NCBI RefSeq assembly: GCF_008801925.2
Contig: NZ_CP062803.1
Location: 2,294,001 to 2,358,000, forward strand
DNA from: Cupriavidus basilensis
GTDB taxonomy: Bacteria > Pseudomonadota > Gammaproteobacteria > Burkholderiales > Burkholderiaceae
Length of the DNA stretch: 64,000 nucleotides
Reading direction: 5' to 3'
Shown: piece by piece, positions 35,237-44,506 of the stretch
How positions within the stretch are numbered: position 1 is the first letter of the stretch
How the letters are laid out: each line of letters opens with the position of its first letter
Translations under genes and position numbers: made by a program
The notes under the pieces: generated by a model
Seen by the model: only the letters and a program-made list of their open reading frames with translations
What the model was told of the DNA's origin: nothing
Databases searched by the model: none

Positions 35237-36190
35237 TCAGCCGTAGATCCACACATTGACCGGCTCGCCCACCCGGGCGAAGCCGCGGTACATGCCTTCG
35301 GTATTGAACGGCAGCGTGACGTTGCCTTCGCGGTCCACGGCGATGAGGCCGCCGCGCCCTTCGATGGCAGGCAGCTTTTCCATCACCACGCGGCCTGCGG
35401 CTTCTTGCAGCGGCACGCCTGCGTAGCGCATCTGCGCCGCCACGTCGTACGCGGCCACGGTGCGGATGAACATCTCGCCGGTGCCGGTGGCGGACACCGC
35501 CGCCACATCGTCGGCAAAGCAGCCGGCGCCGACGATGGGCGTATCGCCCACCCGGCCTACCTGCTTGTTGGTCACGCCGCCGGTCGAAGTCGCGGCGGCC
35601 AGGCGCCCCTTCGCATCGAACGCCACCGCGCCAACCGTGCCGAACTTGGTGTCCGGGTCTATGGGTTCCGCGGCCAGCGTGGCGGCGTCGTGGTCCAGCA
35701 GGGTCGTGCCGCTGTCGGCGCGGGCGCGCGCCCACTGATCGGTGCGCGCTTGCGTGAAGTAATAGTCCGGTGTCACCAGTTCCAGGCCCTGCGCTTGCGC
35801 GAAGGCCTCGGCGCCCTCGCCGGCGAACAGCACGTGCTGGCTCTTCTCCATCACCGCGCGCGCGGCCAGCACCGGGTTGCGCAGGTGCTTGACGCAGGCC
35901 ACCGCGCCGGCGCCCAGCGTGGCGCCGTCCATGATCGCGGCGTCCAGCTCATAGGTGCCGGCGTGGGTCAGCACCGAGCCGCGCCCGGCATTGAACAACG
36001 GGCAATCCTCCAGCAAGCGCACGGCCTCGGTGACAGCGTCGAGCGCGCTGCCGCCATCGGCCAGCACGCGCTGGCCGGCTTCCAGCACGGCGCTCAGCGC
36101 GGCGGTGTATTCGGCTTCCTTGGCGGGGCTCATGGCGGCACGGGTGATGGTGCCGGCGCCGCCGTGGATAGCAATGACTGGGGTGTTCAT
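35237..36190 (-). CDS. iaaA: Isoaspartyl peptidase / L-asparaginase
   Basis: Ntn hydrolase that cleaves beta-aspartyl dipeptides and, weakly, asparagine. 317 residues. IHGGAGT at the N-terminus, and autocleavage before the nucleophile Thr185 in KFGTVGAVAFD; substrate loop GRVGDTPIVGAG follows. The ATG at 36188-36190 (MNTPVIAIHGG) is preferred over a GTG 9 bp upstream. Only 5 bp separate it from the regulator stop codon. The position before gsiABCD is the same as in E. coli. Confidence 0.95.
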   Translation of the reverse strand: MNTPVIAIHGGAGTITRAAMSPAKEAEYTAALSAVLEAGQRVLADGGSALDAVTEAVRLLEDCPLFNAGRGSVLTHAGTYELDAAIMDGATLGAGAVACVKHLRNPVLAARAVMEKSQHVLFAGEGAEAFAQAQGLELVTPDYYFTQARTDQWARARADSGTTLLDHDAATLAAEPIDPDTKFGTVGAVAFDAKGRLAAATSTGGVTNKQVGRVGDTPIVGAGCFADDVAAVSATGTGEMFIRTVAAYDVAAQMRYAGVPLQEAAGRVVMEKLPAIEGRGGLIAVDREGNVTLPFNTEGMYRGFARVGEPVNVWIYG

Positions 36191-36195
36191 GAGGT

Positions 36196-37248
36196 TCACG
36201 ATGCGTTCGGGGAAGTTTTTTTGCGGCGTGCCGTGGCCGCCTTGGCGCGGCCTTCGGCCGCTTCGTCGTGGCGTTGTTCGTGGCGCTGTTCGCGTTGGTC
36301 ACGTTGGTCGCGCGGCTCGCGCCCATCCCGCCCTTGCCCGGGGGGCGCGCCATGCAGCCACGGCAGCAGGAAGTCGGTCATCTCGGCGGCGGCCTTGAGC
36401 GCATGCGCGGCGCGATACGCCACCGCGCCGCACAGCGCCTCGATAAAGGCCAGCACGGCCGCATCCGAATTGGCGGAAAGCTGGCGCCCGGTCTGTGCGT
36501 ACAGCGCGATATCGGCCAGCGGCGCCAGCGGCGAAGTGGGCCCGTCGGTCAGCGCCAGGATGTGCGCGCCATGCGAGCGTGCACGCTTGGCGATGGCCAC
36601 GGTGTCATACACATAGCGCGGGAAGCCGATCACGATCAGCAGGTCGCGCGGCTGCAGCTTGAACAACTGGCGCGCCGCGGTGGACGCACCGCCCGCGCCC
36701 GAGACCGAGATCACGGTGCGGCAGGACATATCCAGCCCATGCTGCAGCAGCCCTGCGAGGAAACCGCTGGCGCCGAAGCCCACCACGAAGATGCGCTCCG
36801 CCGCCAGGATGGCCTCCACCGCGCGCTCGCAGGTCTCGGCATCGAGCGCGCGCCGCGAGGCTTCGAGGTTGCGCACATCCTCCTCCAGCGACGCAGCAAA
36901 CACTTCGGCCACCGTGGCGGGACGCGCCAGTTCGGTGCGCAATTTCTCAACTGGTGCAAGCGTTGCCTCGAAACCGCGCACCAGTTCGGCGCGGAACTGC
37001 GGGAAGCCTTCGAAGCCCAGCGCATGCGCGAAGCGGTTCGCGGTGGCCACCGACACCGCCACGGCATCGGCAAATTCGTCGATGCGCATGGTGGCGGCGC
37101 GGAACGGGTTGCCCAGCACGTACTCCGCCATGCGCTGGTGCGCTGGCGTGAGCGTGGGCAAGGCGCGGGCGATGCGCTCCGCGATCGAAGCGCTGCCGTT
37201 ACTGCCGTTTTTTCCGGCAGAGCCGTGGCTACCGTTACCGTTGGTCAT
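36196..37248 (-). CDS. MurR/RpiR-family transcriptional regulator
   Basis: 350 residues. N-terminal HTH_6 domain (about residues 25-100, ALPTLTPAHQRMAEYVL and VSVATANRFAHALGF) and a C-terminal SIS domain (about 140-290, IFVVGFGASGFLA) that in relatives binds phosphosugars such as MurNAc-6-phosphate. A Ser/Gly/Asn-rich N-terminus and an Arg/Gln/Asp-rich basic C-tail (after about 310) are unusual additions. Start ATG 37246-37248 is chosen; an upstream in-frame start would run through a palindromic operator candidate. First gene of the leftward iaaA-gsi operon, so probably its autoregulated controller. Confidence 0.88.
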   Translation of the reverse strand: MTNGNGSHGSAGKNGSNGSASIAERIARALPTLTPAHQRMAEYVLGNPFRAATMRIDEFADAVAVSVATANRFAHALGFEGFPQFRAELVRGFEATLAPVEKLRTELARPATVAEVFAASLEEDVRNLEASRRALDAETCERAVEAILAAERIFVVGFGASGFLAGLLQHGLDMSCRTVISVSGAGGASTAARQLFKLQPRDLLIVIGFPRYVYDTVAIAKRARSHGAHILALTDGPTSPLAPLADIALYAQTGRQLSANSDAAVLAFIEALCGAVAYRAAHALKAAAEMTDFLLPWLHGAPPGQGRDGREPRDQRDQREQRHEQRHDEAAEGRAKAATARRKKTSPNAS

Positions 37249-37316
37249 GGCGCGTGCATTGGGTTGGTCGGAGATGCGCGCGGCGGGAAACAGCGTTTTC
37301 GTCCGGCGCGGATCTA

Positions 37317-37332
37317 TGTAAATAAATTTACA
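37317..37332. promoter_or_regulatory. Palindromic operator candidate for the RpiR regulator
   Basis: Perfect 7-bp inverted repeat TGTAAAT-AA-ATTTACA, 69 bp before the regulator start. The TGTA...TACA ends resemble operators of the RpiR member HexR. It lies in the divergent spacer with the ABC-F gene, whose start is over 220 bp away, so control of the peptide operon is the more likely role. Confidence 0.6.
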
Positions 37333-37457
37333 CGCAAACCCCATGCCATGAAAATAGAGTTTTACCAGCCCAAGGGTTTTCACCTAGGCATATCGAAAAC
37401 GAAGACGGCCACACGCCATGCGCCGCGCGTTCCGGGGGCGCCGCCATACGAAGCGGC

Positions 37458-37492
37458 TACAATGGCGGGTTGCCCCGTGCCATGCCGGGGCA
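37458..37492 (+). promoter_or_regulatory. Possible -10 box and leader hairpin of the ABC-F gene
   Basis: TACAAT (37458-37463) is a fair -10 box without a visible -35. Just downstream, TGCCCCG / CGGGGCA (37471-37477, 37486-37492) can form a 7-bp hairpin in the 5' leader, about 70 nt before the GTG start. Both assignments are tentative. Confidence 0.3.
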
Positions 37493-37558
37493 GGTTAGAT
37501 TTCGAGCTACAAGGGCAACCGCCCCAGACCCGCAGCCTTCTTCAGCCTTTCCCCTCCC

Positions 37559-39505
37559 GTGATCCGAATCGACCAGCTAGTCCTCCAGCGCGGCACCAAG
37601 GTGCTGTTCGACCACACCAGCGTGACGCTGAACCCCGGCGAGCGCGTCGGCCTTGTCGGTGCGAATGGCAGCGGCAAGTCGACCCTGTTCGCCATGCTGC
37701 GCGGCGAATTGCAGGCGGACGGCGGCGACGTGGCGATCCCGCCGCAGTGGCGTACGGCCCACGTGGCGCAGGAAACCCCCGCGGTCATGCGCAGTGCGGT
37801 GGAATACACGATCGACGGCGATACACGGCTGCGCGACATCGAAGCGCGCATCGCCGCGGCCCAGGCCAGCGGCGATGGCAGCGCCGAGGGCGAAGCCCAC
37901 GCCGCCTTTGCCGATGCCGACGGCTACACCGCGCCGGCACGCGCGGAGGCCCTGTTGCTGGGGCTGGGCTTTACGCTGGCGCAGGTGTCGCAGCCGGTGG
38001 CCTCGTTCTCCGGCGGCTGGCGCATGCGGCTGAACCTGGCGCAGGCACTGATGTGCCCGTCCGACCTGCTGCTGCTCGATGAACCCACCAACCACCTGGA
38101 CCTGGACGCCATCGTCTGGCTGGAAGACTGGCTGGCGCGCTATCCGGGCACCCTGGTGATGATTTCCCACGATCGCGAATTCCTCGATGCGATCTGCAAT
38201 GTCACCGTGCACATCGAGAACCAGCAGTTGCGCCGCTACGGCGGCAACTACAGCCAGTTCGAGACGCTGCGCCTGCAGCAGATGGCCTTGCAGCAGTCCG
38301 CCTACTCGCGCCAGCAAAAGGAAATCGCTCACCTCGAATCCTTCATCACCCGCTTCAAGGCCAAGGCCAGCAAGGCACGCCAGGCACAGAGCCGGGTCAA
38401 GGCACTGGAGAAGATGGAACGGCTGGCGCCGGTGCATATCGCCGCGGGATTTGCGTTTGAGTTCCGCGAGCCGGATTCGGCGCCTAACCCGATGATGGTG
38501 CTCGAAGGCGTGGACTGCGGCTATCCCGCTCCCACGCCGGACGCGCCGCCCGTGACCATCCTGCACAACCTCACGCTGTCGATCCAGACCGGCCAGCGCA
38601 TCGGCTTGCTGGGCGCCAACGGCCAGGGCAAGTCAACGCTGGTCAAGACGCTGGCCGCCTCGCAGCAAGCGCTGGCCGGCACGCTGCGCCAGGGCAAGGG
38701 CCTGCAGATTGGCTACTTTGCCCAGCACCAGCTGGAAACGCTGCGCGATCACGAGTCGCCGCTGCAGCACTTGGCCCGGCTCGCGCCGGACACCCGCGAG
38801 CAGGAACTGCGCGACTTCCTCGGCAGCTTCAACTTCCGCGGCGAAATGGCCACGGCGTCGATCGAGCCGTTTTCCGGCGGCGAGAAGGCGCGCCTGGCGC
38901 TGGCGCTGATCGTCTGGCAAAAGCCCAACCTGTTGCTGCTGGATGAGCCGACCAACCACCTGGACCTCGACACCCGCGAGGCCCTCACCATGGCGCTGGC
39001 GCAGTTCGAAGGCACGCTGATCGTGGTCTCCCACGACCGGCACCTGCTGCGCGCCACCACCGATCAGTTCCTGCTGGTGGCCGACGGCACCATCCAGCCC
39101 TTCGACGGCGACCTGGACGACTACCGCGACTGGCTGCTCAAGCAAGCCGCGGCCAAGCGCAACGCGGCCACCGCAGCGCACGCACAGGAAGACGGCGAAG
39201 CGCCAGCCGCCTCCACCGCCAACCGCCGCGACCAGCGCCGCGCCGAGGCCGACGAGCGCCAGCGCCTGACGCAATTGCGCAAGCCGCTGGCCAAGGAGCT
39301 GGAAAAGGTGGAAAAGCGCATGGCCGTGCTGCAGCAGGCCAAGAGCGAGATCGACGCGTTCATGGCCGACGAAGCCAGCTATGCGGAGGCCAACAAGGCA
39401 AAGCTGCTGGAGATGCTCAAGCGCCAGGGCGAGGTCGGCGGCGAGCTGGACACGCTGGAAGAACGCTGGCTGGAGCTGCAGGAGCAGATCGAGCTGATCG
39501 TTTGA
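37559..39505 (+). CDS. ABC-F family ATPase (YheS/Uup-like)
   Basis: Soluble ribosome-associated ABC-F protein, 648 residues, with two ABC domains: Walker A GANGSGKST (34-42), signature FSGGWRMR, Walker B LLLDEPTNHLD; then a charged linker (about 240-310) and the second domain with GANGQGKST (about 357), FSGGEKAR and another LLLDEPTNHLD. A C-terminal Lys/Glu-rich coiled coil (about 540-640) is typical of YheS. It likely acts on translating or stalled ribosomes rather than in transport, as there is no membrane part. The start is GTG at 37559, supported by the family N-terminus (M)IRIDQLVLQRG. Confidence 0.9.
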   Translation: MIRIDQLVLQRGTKVLFDHTSVTLNPGERVGLVGANGSGKSTLFAMLRGELQADGGDVAIPPQWRTAHVAQETPAVMRSAVEYTIDGDTRLRDIEARIAAAQASGDGSAEGEAHAAFADADGYTAPARAEALLLGLGFTLAQVSQPVASFSGGWRMRLNLAQALMCPSDLLLLDEPTNHLDLDAIVWLEDWLARYPGTLVMISHDREFLDAICNVTVHIENQQLRRYGGNYSQFETLRLQQMALQQSAYSRQQKEIAHLESFITRFKAKASKARQAQSRVKALEKMERLAPVHIAAGFAFEFREPDSAPNPMMVLEGVDCGYPAPTPDAPPVTILHNLTLSIQTGQRIGLLGANGQGKSTLVKTLAASQQALAGTLRQGKGLQIGYFAQHQLETLRDHESPLQHLARLAPDTREQELRDFLGSFNFRGEMATASIEPFSGGEKARLALALIVWQKPNLLLLDEPTNHLDLDTREALTMALAQFEGTLIVVSHDRHLLRATTDQFLLVADGTIQPFDGDLDDYRDWLLKQAAAKRNAATAAHAQEDGEAPAASTANRRDQRRAEADERQRLTQLRKPLAKELEKVEKRMAVLQQAKSEIDAFMADEASYAEANKAKLLEMLKRQGEVGGELDTLEERWLELQEQIELIV

Positions 39506-39519
39506 TCCTGCGAGGGGTG

Positions 39520-39539
39520 CCGGGGGCACCAGCCCCCGG
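39520..39539 (+). terminator. G/C hairpin between ABC-F and dsbB genes
   Basis: 8-bp stem (CCGGGGGC / GCCCCCGG) with the 4-nt loop ACCA, 15 bp after the ABC-F stop and between convergent genes. There is no T-run, so it may act with Rho or only protect transcript ends. Confidence 0.4.
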
Positions 39540-39578
39540 GATGCGCGCGCCGGCAGCCGCCGCTGCGCGCCAGGCAGA

Positions 39579-40064
39579 TCAGCGGTAGTTCTTCTCGCGC
39601 CGGATCATGCCGACCGCCAGCGTGGCGGACAGGATGAACAGCCAGATCAGCGACCACACCGGGATCGACAGGCCGAAGATCGGGGGCAGCGGCGTGGTGC
39701 ACATGCCATCCGAGTAGAACACCTGCGGCAAGATCTTGGCCGTGGGCAGCTGGTTGACCCAGTTCTCCAGCGGGTCGATGCCGCAGCTGGCCTTGGGGTT
39801 GAGCAGCAGCGACACGTGATAGCCCGCCACCGCGATGCCGGCCACGCCGGACAACATGCCCAGGCCCTGCCACAGGCTGCGCGTGTTCTGCGCAATGGCG
39901 GCCAGCAGCGAGAACAGGCCGATGCCGACGAAGGCAAAGCGCTGCATCACGCAAAGCGGGCAAGGCTGGTAGCCCTCCACATGCTGCAGGTAGAGGGCAT
40001 AGCCGACCAGGCCGAACGAAATCGCGGCGATCAGCAAAAAGAAACTACGGGAATTGGCTTGCAT
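39579..40064 (-). CDS. dsbB: Disulfide bond formation protein B
   Basis: Inner-membrane oxidase that reoxidises DsbA using ubiquinone. 161 residues, four transmembrane helices. Both redox pairs are present: C35-C38 (QPCPLCV) in the first periplasmic loop and C94/C122 in the second. The quinone-region Arg after the first pair (MQR) is conserved. It faces the ABC-F gene tail to tail; no dsbA is in the window. Confidence 0.95.
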   Translation of the reverse strand: MQANSRSFFLLIAAISFGLVGYALYLQHVEGYQPCPLCVMQRFAFVGIGLFSLLAAIAQNTRSLWQGLGMLSGVAGIAVAGYHVSLLLNPKASCGIDPLENWVNQLPTAKILPQVFYSDGMCTTPLPPIFGLSIPVWSLIWLFILSATLAVGMIRREKNYR

Positions 40065-40123
40065 GGCTCACTAGCAGAAAAGGGCCGGGCGACATGCGCC
40101 GGCGCGCAATACGAGGCACATTA

Positions 40124-40777
40124 TTACCGATTTTGCGGACCGTGCCCGCCCAATCCGTTGCGATGGGCAAGGCGCTGCTTGCGGCGGATTGACGCACGCC
40201 AGCGCGCCAACGGCAAGCGGTAGAGCCAATGCTTGCGCAACGGGCTGTCCGGCGCGACCGCCGGGTGCTCGAAGGTGCCGTCCGCTACCATGCCCAGCCG
40301 CTCCATCACGGCCCGCGAACGGGCGTTGGGCAGCGCGGTGAATGAGACGATTTCCGCCAGCGCCAACTGCTCGAAGCCAAAGCGCAGCGCGGCCTGCGCC
40401 GCCTCCGAGGCATAGCCCTGCCCCCAGTACGCCTGCGCCAGGCGCCAGCCGATTTCCACACAGGGCGAAAACGGCAACGCAGCGGCAGGCTCGTGCAGGC
40501 CGACAAAGCCGATGAACGCGCCATCGGCCTTGCGCTCGACCGCCCAAAAGCCCCAGCCCCGCTGCGCGATCAGCGCCTGGCAGCGCAACGCCATCGCGTC
40601 GCTGGCCGCGCGCTCCAGCGGCGCGGGGAAACACGCCATCACCACAGGATCGGCATTGAGCGCGGCAAAGGGTGCGAAATCCGCCTCACGCCACTGGCGC
40701 AGGCGCAGCCGCGCGGTTTCCAGCACGACCGGCTCATGGCCAGCCGCGCCTGGCGGCGAAGGGCGTTGATCGGGCAT
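40124..40777 (-). CDS. GNAT-family N-acetyltransferase (RimJ/RimL-like)
   Basis: 217-residue cytoplasmic acetyltransferase. N-terminal LETARLRLRQWREADFAPF is typical of the Acetyltransf_3 group; the acetyl-CoA loop is WGQGYASEAAQAALRFGFE, and SFTALPNARSRAVMERLGM follows. Substrate unknown. Start ATG 40775-40777 (MPDQRPS) is chosen over an upstream low-complexity start. A short basic Arg-rich tail ends the protein. 25 bp after the small exported protein gene in the same direction. Confidence 0.85.
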   Translation of the reverse strand: MPDQRPSPPGAAGHEPVVLETARLRLRQWREADFAPFAALNADPVVMACFPAPLERAASDAMALRCQALIAQRGWGFWAVERKADGAFIGFVGLHEPAAALPFSPCVEIGWRLAQAYWGQGYASEAAQAALRFGFEQLALAEIVSFTALPNARSRAVMERLGMVADGTFEHPAVAPDSPLRKHWLYRLPLARWRASIRRKQRLAHRNGLGGHGPQNR

Positions 40778-40802
40778 GGTGGCAGCGTCTCCCGGGCCAG
40801 TG

Positions 40803-41384
40803 TCAGCGCGCAGCGGCGCCCTGCTCCGCCCGGCTGCGCTCATAGGCTTTGAGCGCCCGTGCATCCGCGTGGCTGACAAGCTCGCAGATCAGCAGCGTCT
40901 TGCCAGGCAGTGCGGCGCTTTCGCGCGCCACGACGGAAACGGTGCCGAGATCGGGCAGGGGCTGCTGAGCGGCCGGCAGAGCGCGGGCAAACCCCTTGGT
41001 GGCGGTGCCGAGCAACGTCGAAGGCTCCTGCTTGAGCTGGTAGCGCGCGGCCAGCGCTTCGGCCTGCAGGCCTTGCACCAGCACACCCGCCGACGTACCG
41101 GCGAATACCACTTCATCACTTTGGAAACCGTCCTGCCCGATGGGCTGCGGCAGCTTGTAGATGGCCGCGCCCAGCCTGGACAGATCCGGCTTGGCGAGCT
41201 TCTCGGCAGCCTCGTAAAGCGCGGTGGCGGATTTCGTGGTGTAGGGCGGCTTGCACAGCGCTGCGTCAAAGAACGCCTTGCCGGCATCGGCCGCGGCGGC
41301 GGCGCCGGGCACCGAGAGCAGCGTGGCGCCGCAGCCGATCGCGGCTAGCAGGCCGGCGTGGCGGCGGACGTTGAAAGTGCGCAT
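40803..41384 (-). CDS. Hypothetical exported protein
   Basis: Not recognised. 193 residues with a Sec signal peptide (MRTFNVRRH, hydrophobic core, probable cleavage after the Ala run near residue 32). The mature part contains a Cys near the new N-terminus (AALCKPP) and a second near the C-terminus (LICELV), which could pair. The middle part with VFAGTSAGVLVQGL may be a small beta-rich domain. GGAG 9 nt before the ATG supports the start. Upstream of the GNAT gene in the same direction and downstream of radA. Confidence 0.75.
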   Translation of the reverse strand: MRTFNVRRHAGLLAAIGCGATLLSVPGAAAAADAGKAFFDAALCKPPYTTKSATALYEAAEKLAKPDLSRLGAAIYKLPQPIGQDGFQSDEVVFAGTSAGVLVQGLQAEALAARYQLKQEPSTLLGTATKGFARALPAAQQPLPDLGTVSVVARESAALPGKTLLICELVSHADARALKAYERSRAEQGAAAR

Positions 41385-41471
41385 GGATGGACTCCGATCA
41401 AAAAGTGCTCCGGAATATACCCAAGGTTGCAGAAAAAAGGGGCAGGAATGGGCAGGAATGGGCCGAAAACC

Positions 41472-42833
41472 TCACTCCATATGCCGAACCCGGTCGATCG
41501 CCTGCTCCAGCCGCTCAACCGCGATCACTTCCAGGCCCTCGATCTTCTGCTTGGGCGCATTGGCCTTGGGGATCACCGCGATCGAGAAGCCCAGCTTGGC
41601 CGCCTCGCGCAAGCGGTCCTGCCCGCGCGGGCTGGGCCGGATCTCACCGGCCAGTCCGATTTCACCAAACACCACCAGGCCGCGCGGCAGCGGCTTGTTG
41701 CGCATGGAGGAGTGAATGGCCAGCAGCACCGCCAGGTCGGCCGCCGGCTCGGTGATCTTGACCCCGCCCACGGCGTTGAGGAAGACATCCTGGTCAAAGC
41801 AGGCAATGCCGGCATGGCGGTGCAGCACCGCCAGCAGCATGGCCAGCCGGTTCTGCTCCAGACCCACCGCCAGGCGCCGCGGGTTCGGCACGTTAGCCGT
41901 GTCGACCAGCGCCTGCACCTCCACCAGCAGCGGCCGCGTACCCTCCTGCGTCACCAGCACGCAGGAGCCGGGCACCACTTGCTCATGCTGCGACAGGAAC
42001 AGTGCTGACGGGTTGCTGACCCCGCGCAGGCCGCGCTCGGTCATGGCGAATACGCCCAGCTCGTTGACCGCGCCAAAACGGTTCTTGAAAGCACGGATCA
42101 GGCGGTGCGAGGAATGCGTGTCGCCCTCGAAATACAGCACGGTATCGACGATGTGCTCCAGCACGCGCGGGCCGGCCAGGCTGCCGTCCTTGGTCACGTG
42201 GCCGACCAGGATGATGGTGGTGCCGGTGCTCTTGGCAATCCGGGTCAGCTGGGCCGCGCACTCGCGCACCTGGGCGACCGAGCCTGGGGCCGAGGTCAGC
42301 GCATCCGAGAACAAGGTCTGGATCGAATCGATCACCGCGACCTCGGGCTTTTCCACCTCCAGCGTGGCCTGGATCTTCTCGAGCTGGATCTCGGCCAGCA
42401 GCGCCAGGTGCGGGCTGTCCACGCCCAGGCGCTGCGCGCGCAGTGCGATCTGCGCGCCGGACTCCTCGCCGCTGACGTACAGCACGCGGCGCTGCGCGGA
42501 CAGGTTGGCCAGGGCTTGCAGCAGCAAGGTGGACTTGCCGATGCCGGGATCGCCGCCGATCAGCACCACCCCACCCGACACCAGGCCACCGCCGAGCACG
42601 CGGTCGAACTCCTCGATGCCGCTGGAAAAGCGCGGCACGTCGGCGGCGTCGATCTCGGACAGGCGCTGCACCACGGCCGAGGCCGCCAGCGGCTGGAAGC
42701 GCTTGGTCGAAGGGGTTTCCGCCACGCTCTCCACCAGCGTGTTCCATTGCTGGCACTGCGGGCACTGGCCTTGCCAGCGCGGCGAGGTGCCGCCGCACTC
42801 TGTGCAGGTATAGACGTTCTTGGGCTTGGCCAA
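41472..42833 (-). CDS. radA: DNA repair protein RadA
   Basis: RecA-like helicase that drives branch migration in recombination. 453 residues. N-terminal Cys4 zinc finger (CTEC...CPQC), Walker A GGDPGIGKST (about 93-102), the RadA-specific KNRFG motif (FKNRFGAVNELG), and a C-terminal Lon-protease-like domain. The start codon is TTG at 42831-42833, with AGGA 8 nt upstream and the family N-terminus (M)AKPKNVYTCTECG; no ATG fits. 106 bp after alr in the same direction, with a G/C hairpin near 42898-42922 in between. Confidence 0.96.
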   Translation of the reverse strand: MAKPKNVYTCTECGGTSPRWQGQCPQCQQWNTLVESVAETPSTKRFQPLAASAVVQRLSEIDAADVPRFSSGIEEFDRVLGGGLVSGGVVLIGGDPGIGKSTLLLQALANLSAQRRVLYVSGEESGAQIALRAQRLGVDSPHLALLAEIQLEKIQATLEVEKPEVAVIDSIQTLFSDALTSAPGSVAQVRECAAQLTRIAKSTGTTIILVGHVTKDGSLAGPRVLEHIVDTVLYFEGDTHSSHRLIRAFKNRFGAVNELGVFAMTERGLRGVSNPSALFLSQHEQVVPGSCVLVTQEGTRPLLVEVQALVDTANVPNPRRLAVGLEQNRLAMLLAVLHRHAGIACFDQDVFLNAVGGVKITEPAADLAVLLAIHSSMRNKPLPRGLVVFGEIGLAGEIRPSPRGQDRLREAAKLGFSIAVIPKANAPKQKIEGLEVIAVERLEQAIDRVRHME

Positions 42834-42939
42834 CTGAGGTCCTAAGGGATGCTGAAGGGGATGAGCAAGGGAATGGCGGGGCTCGGGATCGGTCGCCTGG
42901 GCCGGGATGCATGCCCCGGCCCGTGCCCTGCATGGCCGC

Positions 42940-44055
42940 TCAGGCCGACGCAGGCTGCTGCGGCGCGGTCAGGGTCGCCACAGTGACGGGCACCCGGGGC
43001 GCCAGTGCGCACATCAGCTCGTAGCCCACGGTGCCGCTGGCCACGGCGACGTCGTCGATCGGCAAGCCCTGGCCCCACAGGGTCACGGCGCTGCCCACCT
43101 TGGCCCTCGGGCAAGGCGTCAGGTCGACGCAGATCATGTCCATGGAGACCCGGCCCACCAGATGGGTGCGCACACCGTCGACCAGCACCGGCGCCGGCTT
43201 ATCGCCCCAGCCCGCCGCGTGGCGCGGATAGCCGTCGGCATAGCCGCAGGCCACCACGCCAATGCGCATCGGCCGCTCTGCCGTGAACAGCGAGCCATAG
43301 CCGACGGTATCGCCCGGCTGCAGGTCCTGCACCGAAATCAGCTCGCTGTGCAGCGACATGGCCGGCTGCAGCCCAAAGCTGGCCACATCGGCCGCGACGC
43401 CCGTGGGCGAGGCACCGTACAGCACCACCCCGGGACGGACCCATGCGCGATGGGCCTGGGGATGCCACAGCGTGGCGGCCGAGTTGGACAAGCTGGCCTC
43501 ACCCGGCAGGTTGGCTGTAGTGGCGTCGAAGACTTCCAGCTGGTGCGCGATGCCGCGCGCGCTGTCGGCGTCCGAGAAATGGGTCATGTGCACGATGCTG
43601 CCTACGCATGGCAGGGTCCGTGCACGCTCCCAGGCTGTGCGGTACTGATCCGGGCGGAAGCCCAGCCGGTTCATGCCGGTGTTGAGCTTGAGCTGGATGC
43701 CAAGCGGTCCCTTGGGACGCGCGACTTCCAGCATGCGCAGTTGCTCCTCGCAATGCACCGCAGTGGTGAGACGGTACTGCTCCAGCAAGGGCACGTCCTG
43801 CGGCTGGAAGAAACCCTCCAGCAGCAGGATCGGGCCTTGCCAGCCCAGCTCGCGCAGCAGCACGGCTTCGTTCAGGTCGAGCAGGCCGAAGCCGTCGGCG
43901 GCGCGCAAGCCGGCGAATGCCCGGCGGATGCCGTGGCCATAAGCGTTGGCCTTGATCACGGCCCAGACGCGCGACTGGGGTGCGCAACGGCGCACTACGT
44001 CCAGGTTGTTGGCCAGGGCCGGTTGATGAATGACGGCGTGAATGGGTCTTGGCAT
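42940..44055 (-). CDS. alr: Alanine racemase
   Basis: PLP enzyme making D-alanine for peptidoglycan. 371 residues. PLP lysine K35 in [12 protein letters not shown], and the opposite catalytic Tyr253 in GYGSLF; substrate-contact segments VRPGVVLYG and GRVSMDM are intact. Divergent from lplT with a 450-bp spacer. Whether it is the biosynthetic or the catabolic paralog (dadX) cannot be told; no dadA is nearby, which favours the biosynthetic role. Confidence 0.95.
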   Translation of the reverse strand: MPRPIHAVIHQPALANNLDVVRRCAPQSRVWAVIKANAYGHGIRRAFAGLRAADGFGLLDLNEAVLLRELGWQGPILLLEGFFQPQDVPLLEQYRLTTAVHCEEQLRMLEVARPKGPLGIQLKLNTGMNRLGFRPDQYRTAWERARTLPCVGSIVHMTHFSDADSARGIAHQLEVFDATTANLPGEASLSNSAATLWHPQAHRAWVRPGVVLYGASPTGVAADVASFGLQPAMSLHSELISVQDLQPGDTVGYGSLFTAERPMRIGVVACGYADGYPRHAAGWGDKPAPVLVDGVRTHLVGRVSMDMICVDLTPCPRAKVGSAVTLWGQGLPIDDVAVASGTVGYELMCALAPRVPVTVATLTAPQQPASA

Positions 44056-44506
44056 GAGATCGCTTCTAGTGCTTTTTACTGCCTTCCAGTGACTTGCGAC
44101 GCGGCGGATTGGCGGGGATCCTGGCTGTCTGCCAGATCACTTCTGCCACGTGGATGCACCATATCAGGGAAGACCCGGTACGCGCAGCGCGTCGCACAGG
44201 CGTTATTTGAACACATTAGGGCAAACATTTAGGGAATCGCTGCGCGCTTGCGCTGTCCAACCGGCGGCCCGTGGAAGCTCGGAATCGCCTTATTTTCGTG
44301 TTATAAAGCCGGACGTTCCGGCCATGTTTTAAAAGTGATGCAATATGTCGAACACGGTCAGGCAAGCTGCGCAACGATCCCAAGGCTGGCCCGGGCATCA
44401 CTTTGACAACGACGCGGGCCCAGGTTCCCTACAGGCAACAACAGCACCCAGCGGCGCGCTGATGCCTGACATGTACGGTGATAGCGATGGAGATAGAGTC
44501 CAAAGT
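44056..44506. other. Divergent alr/lplT spacer
   Basis: 451 bp without a supported gene; a 60-codon reading frame at 44150-44332 has no family features. A/T-rich patches at 44205-44235 and 44292-44310 (including TATAAA, 44302-44307) are the likely promoter zones. A small hairpin, GCCGGA / TCCGGC, lies at 44308-44322, followed by a T/A-rich stretch. Confidence 0.5.

Noticed and set aside
36268..38082. 604-codon plus-strand open frame spanning the RpiR gene and the ABC-F start
   Set aside because: It overlaps two well-supported genes in other frames and shows no domain.
44150..44332. 60-codon open frame in the alr/lplT spacer
   Set aside because: No ribosome site, no recognisable features, overlaps probable promoter zones.
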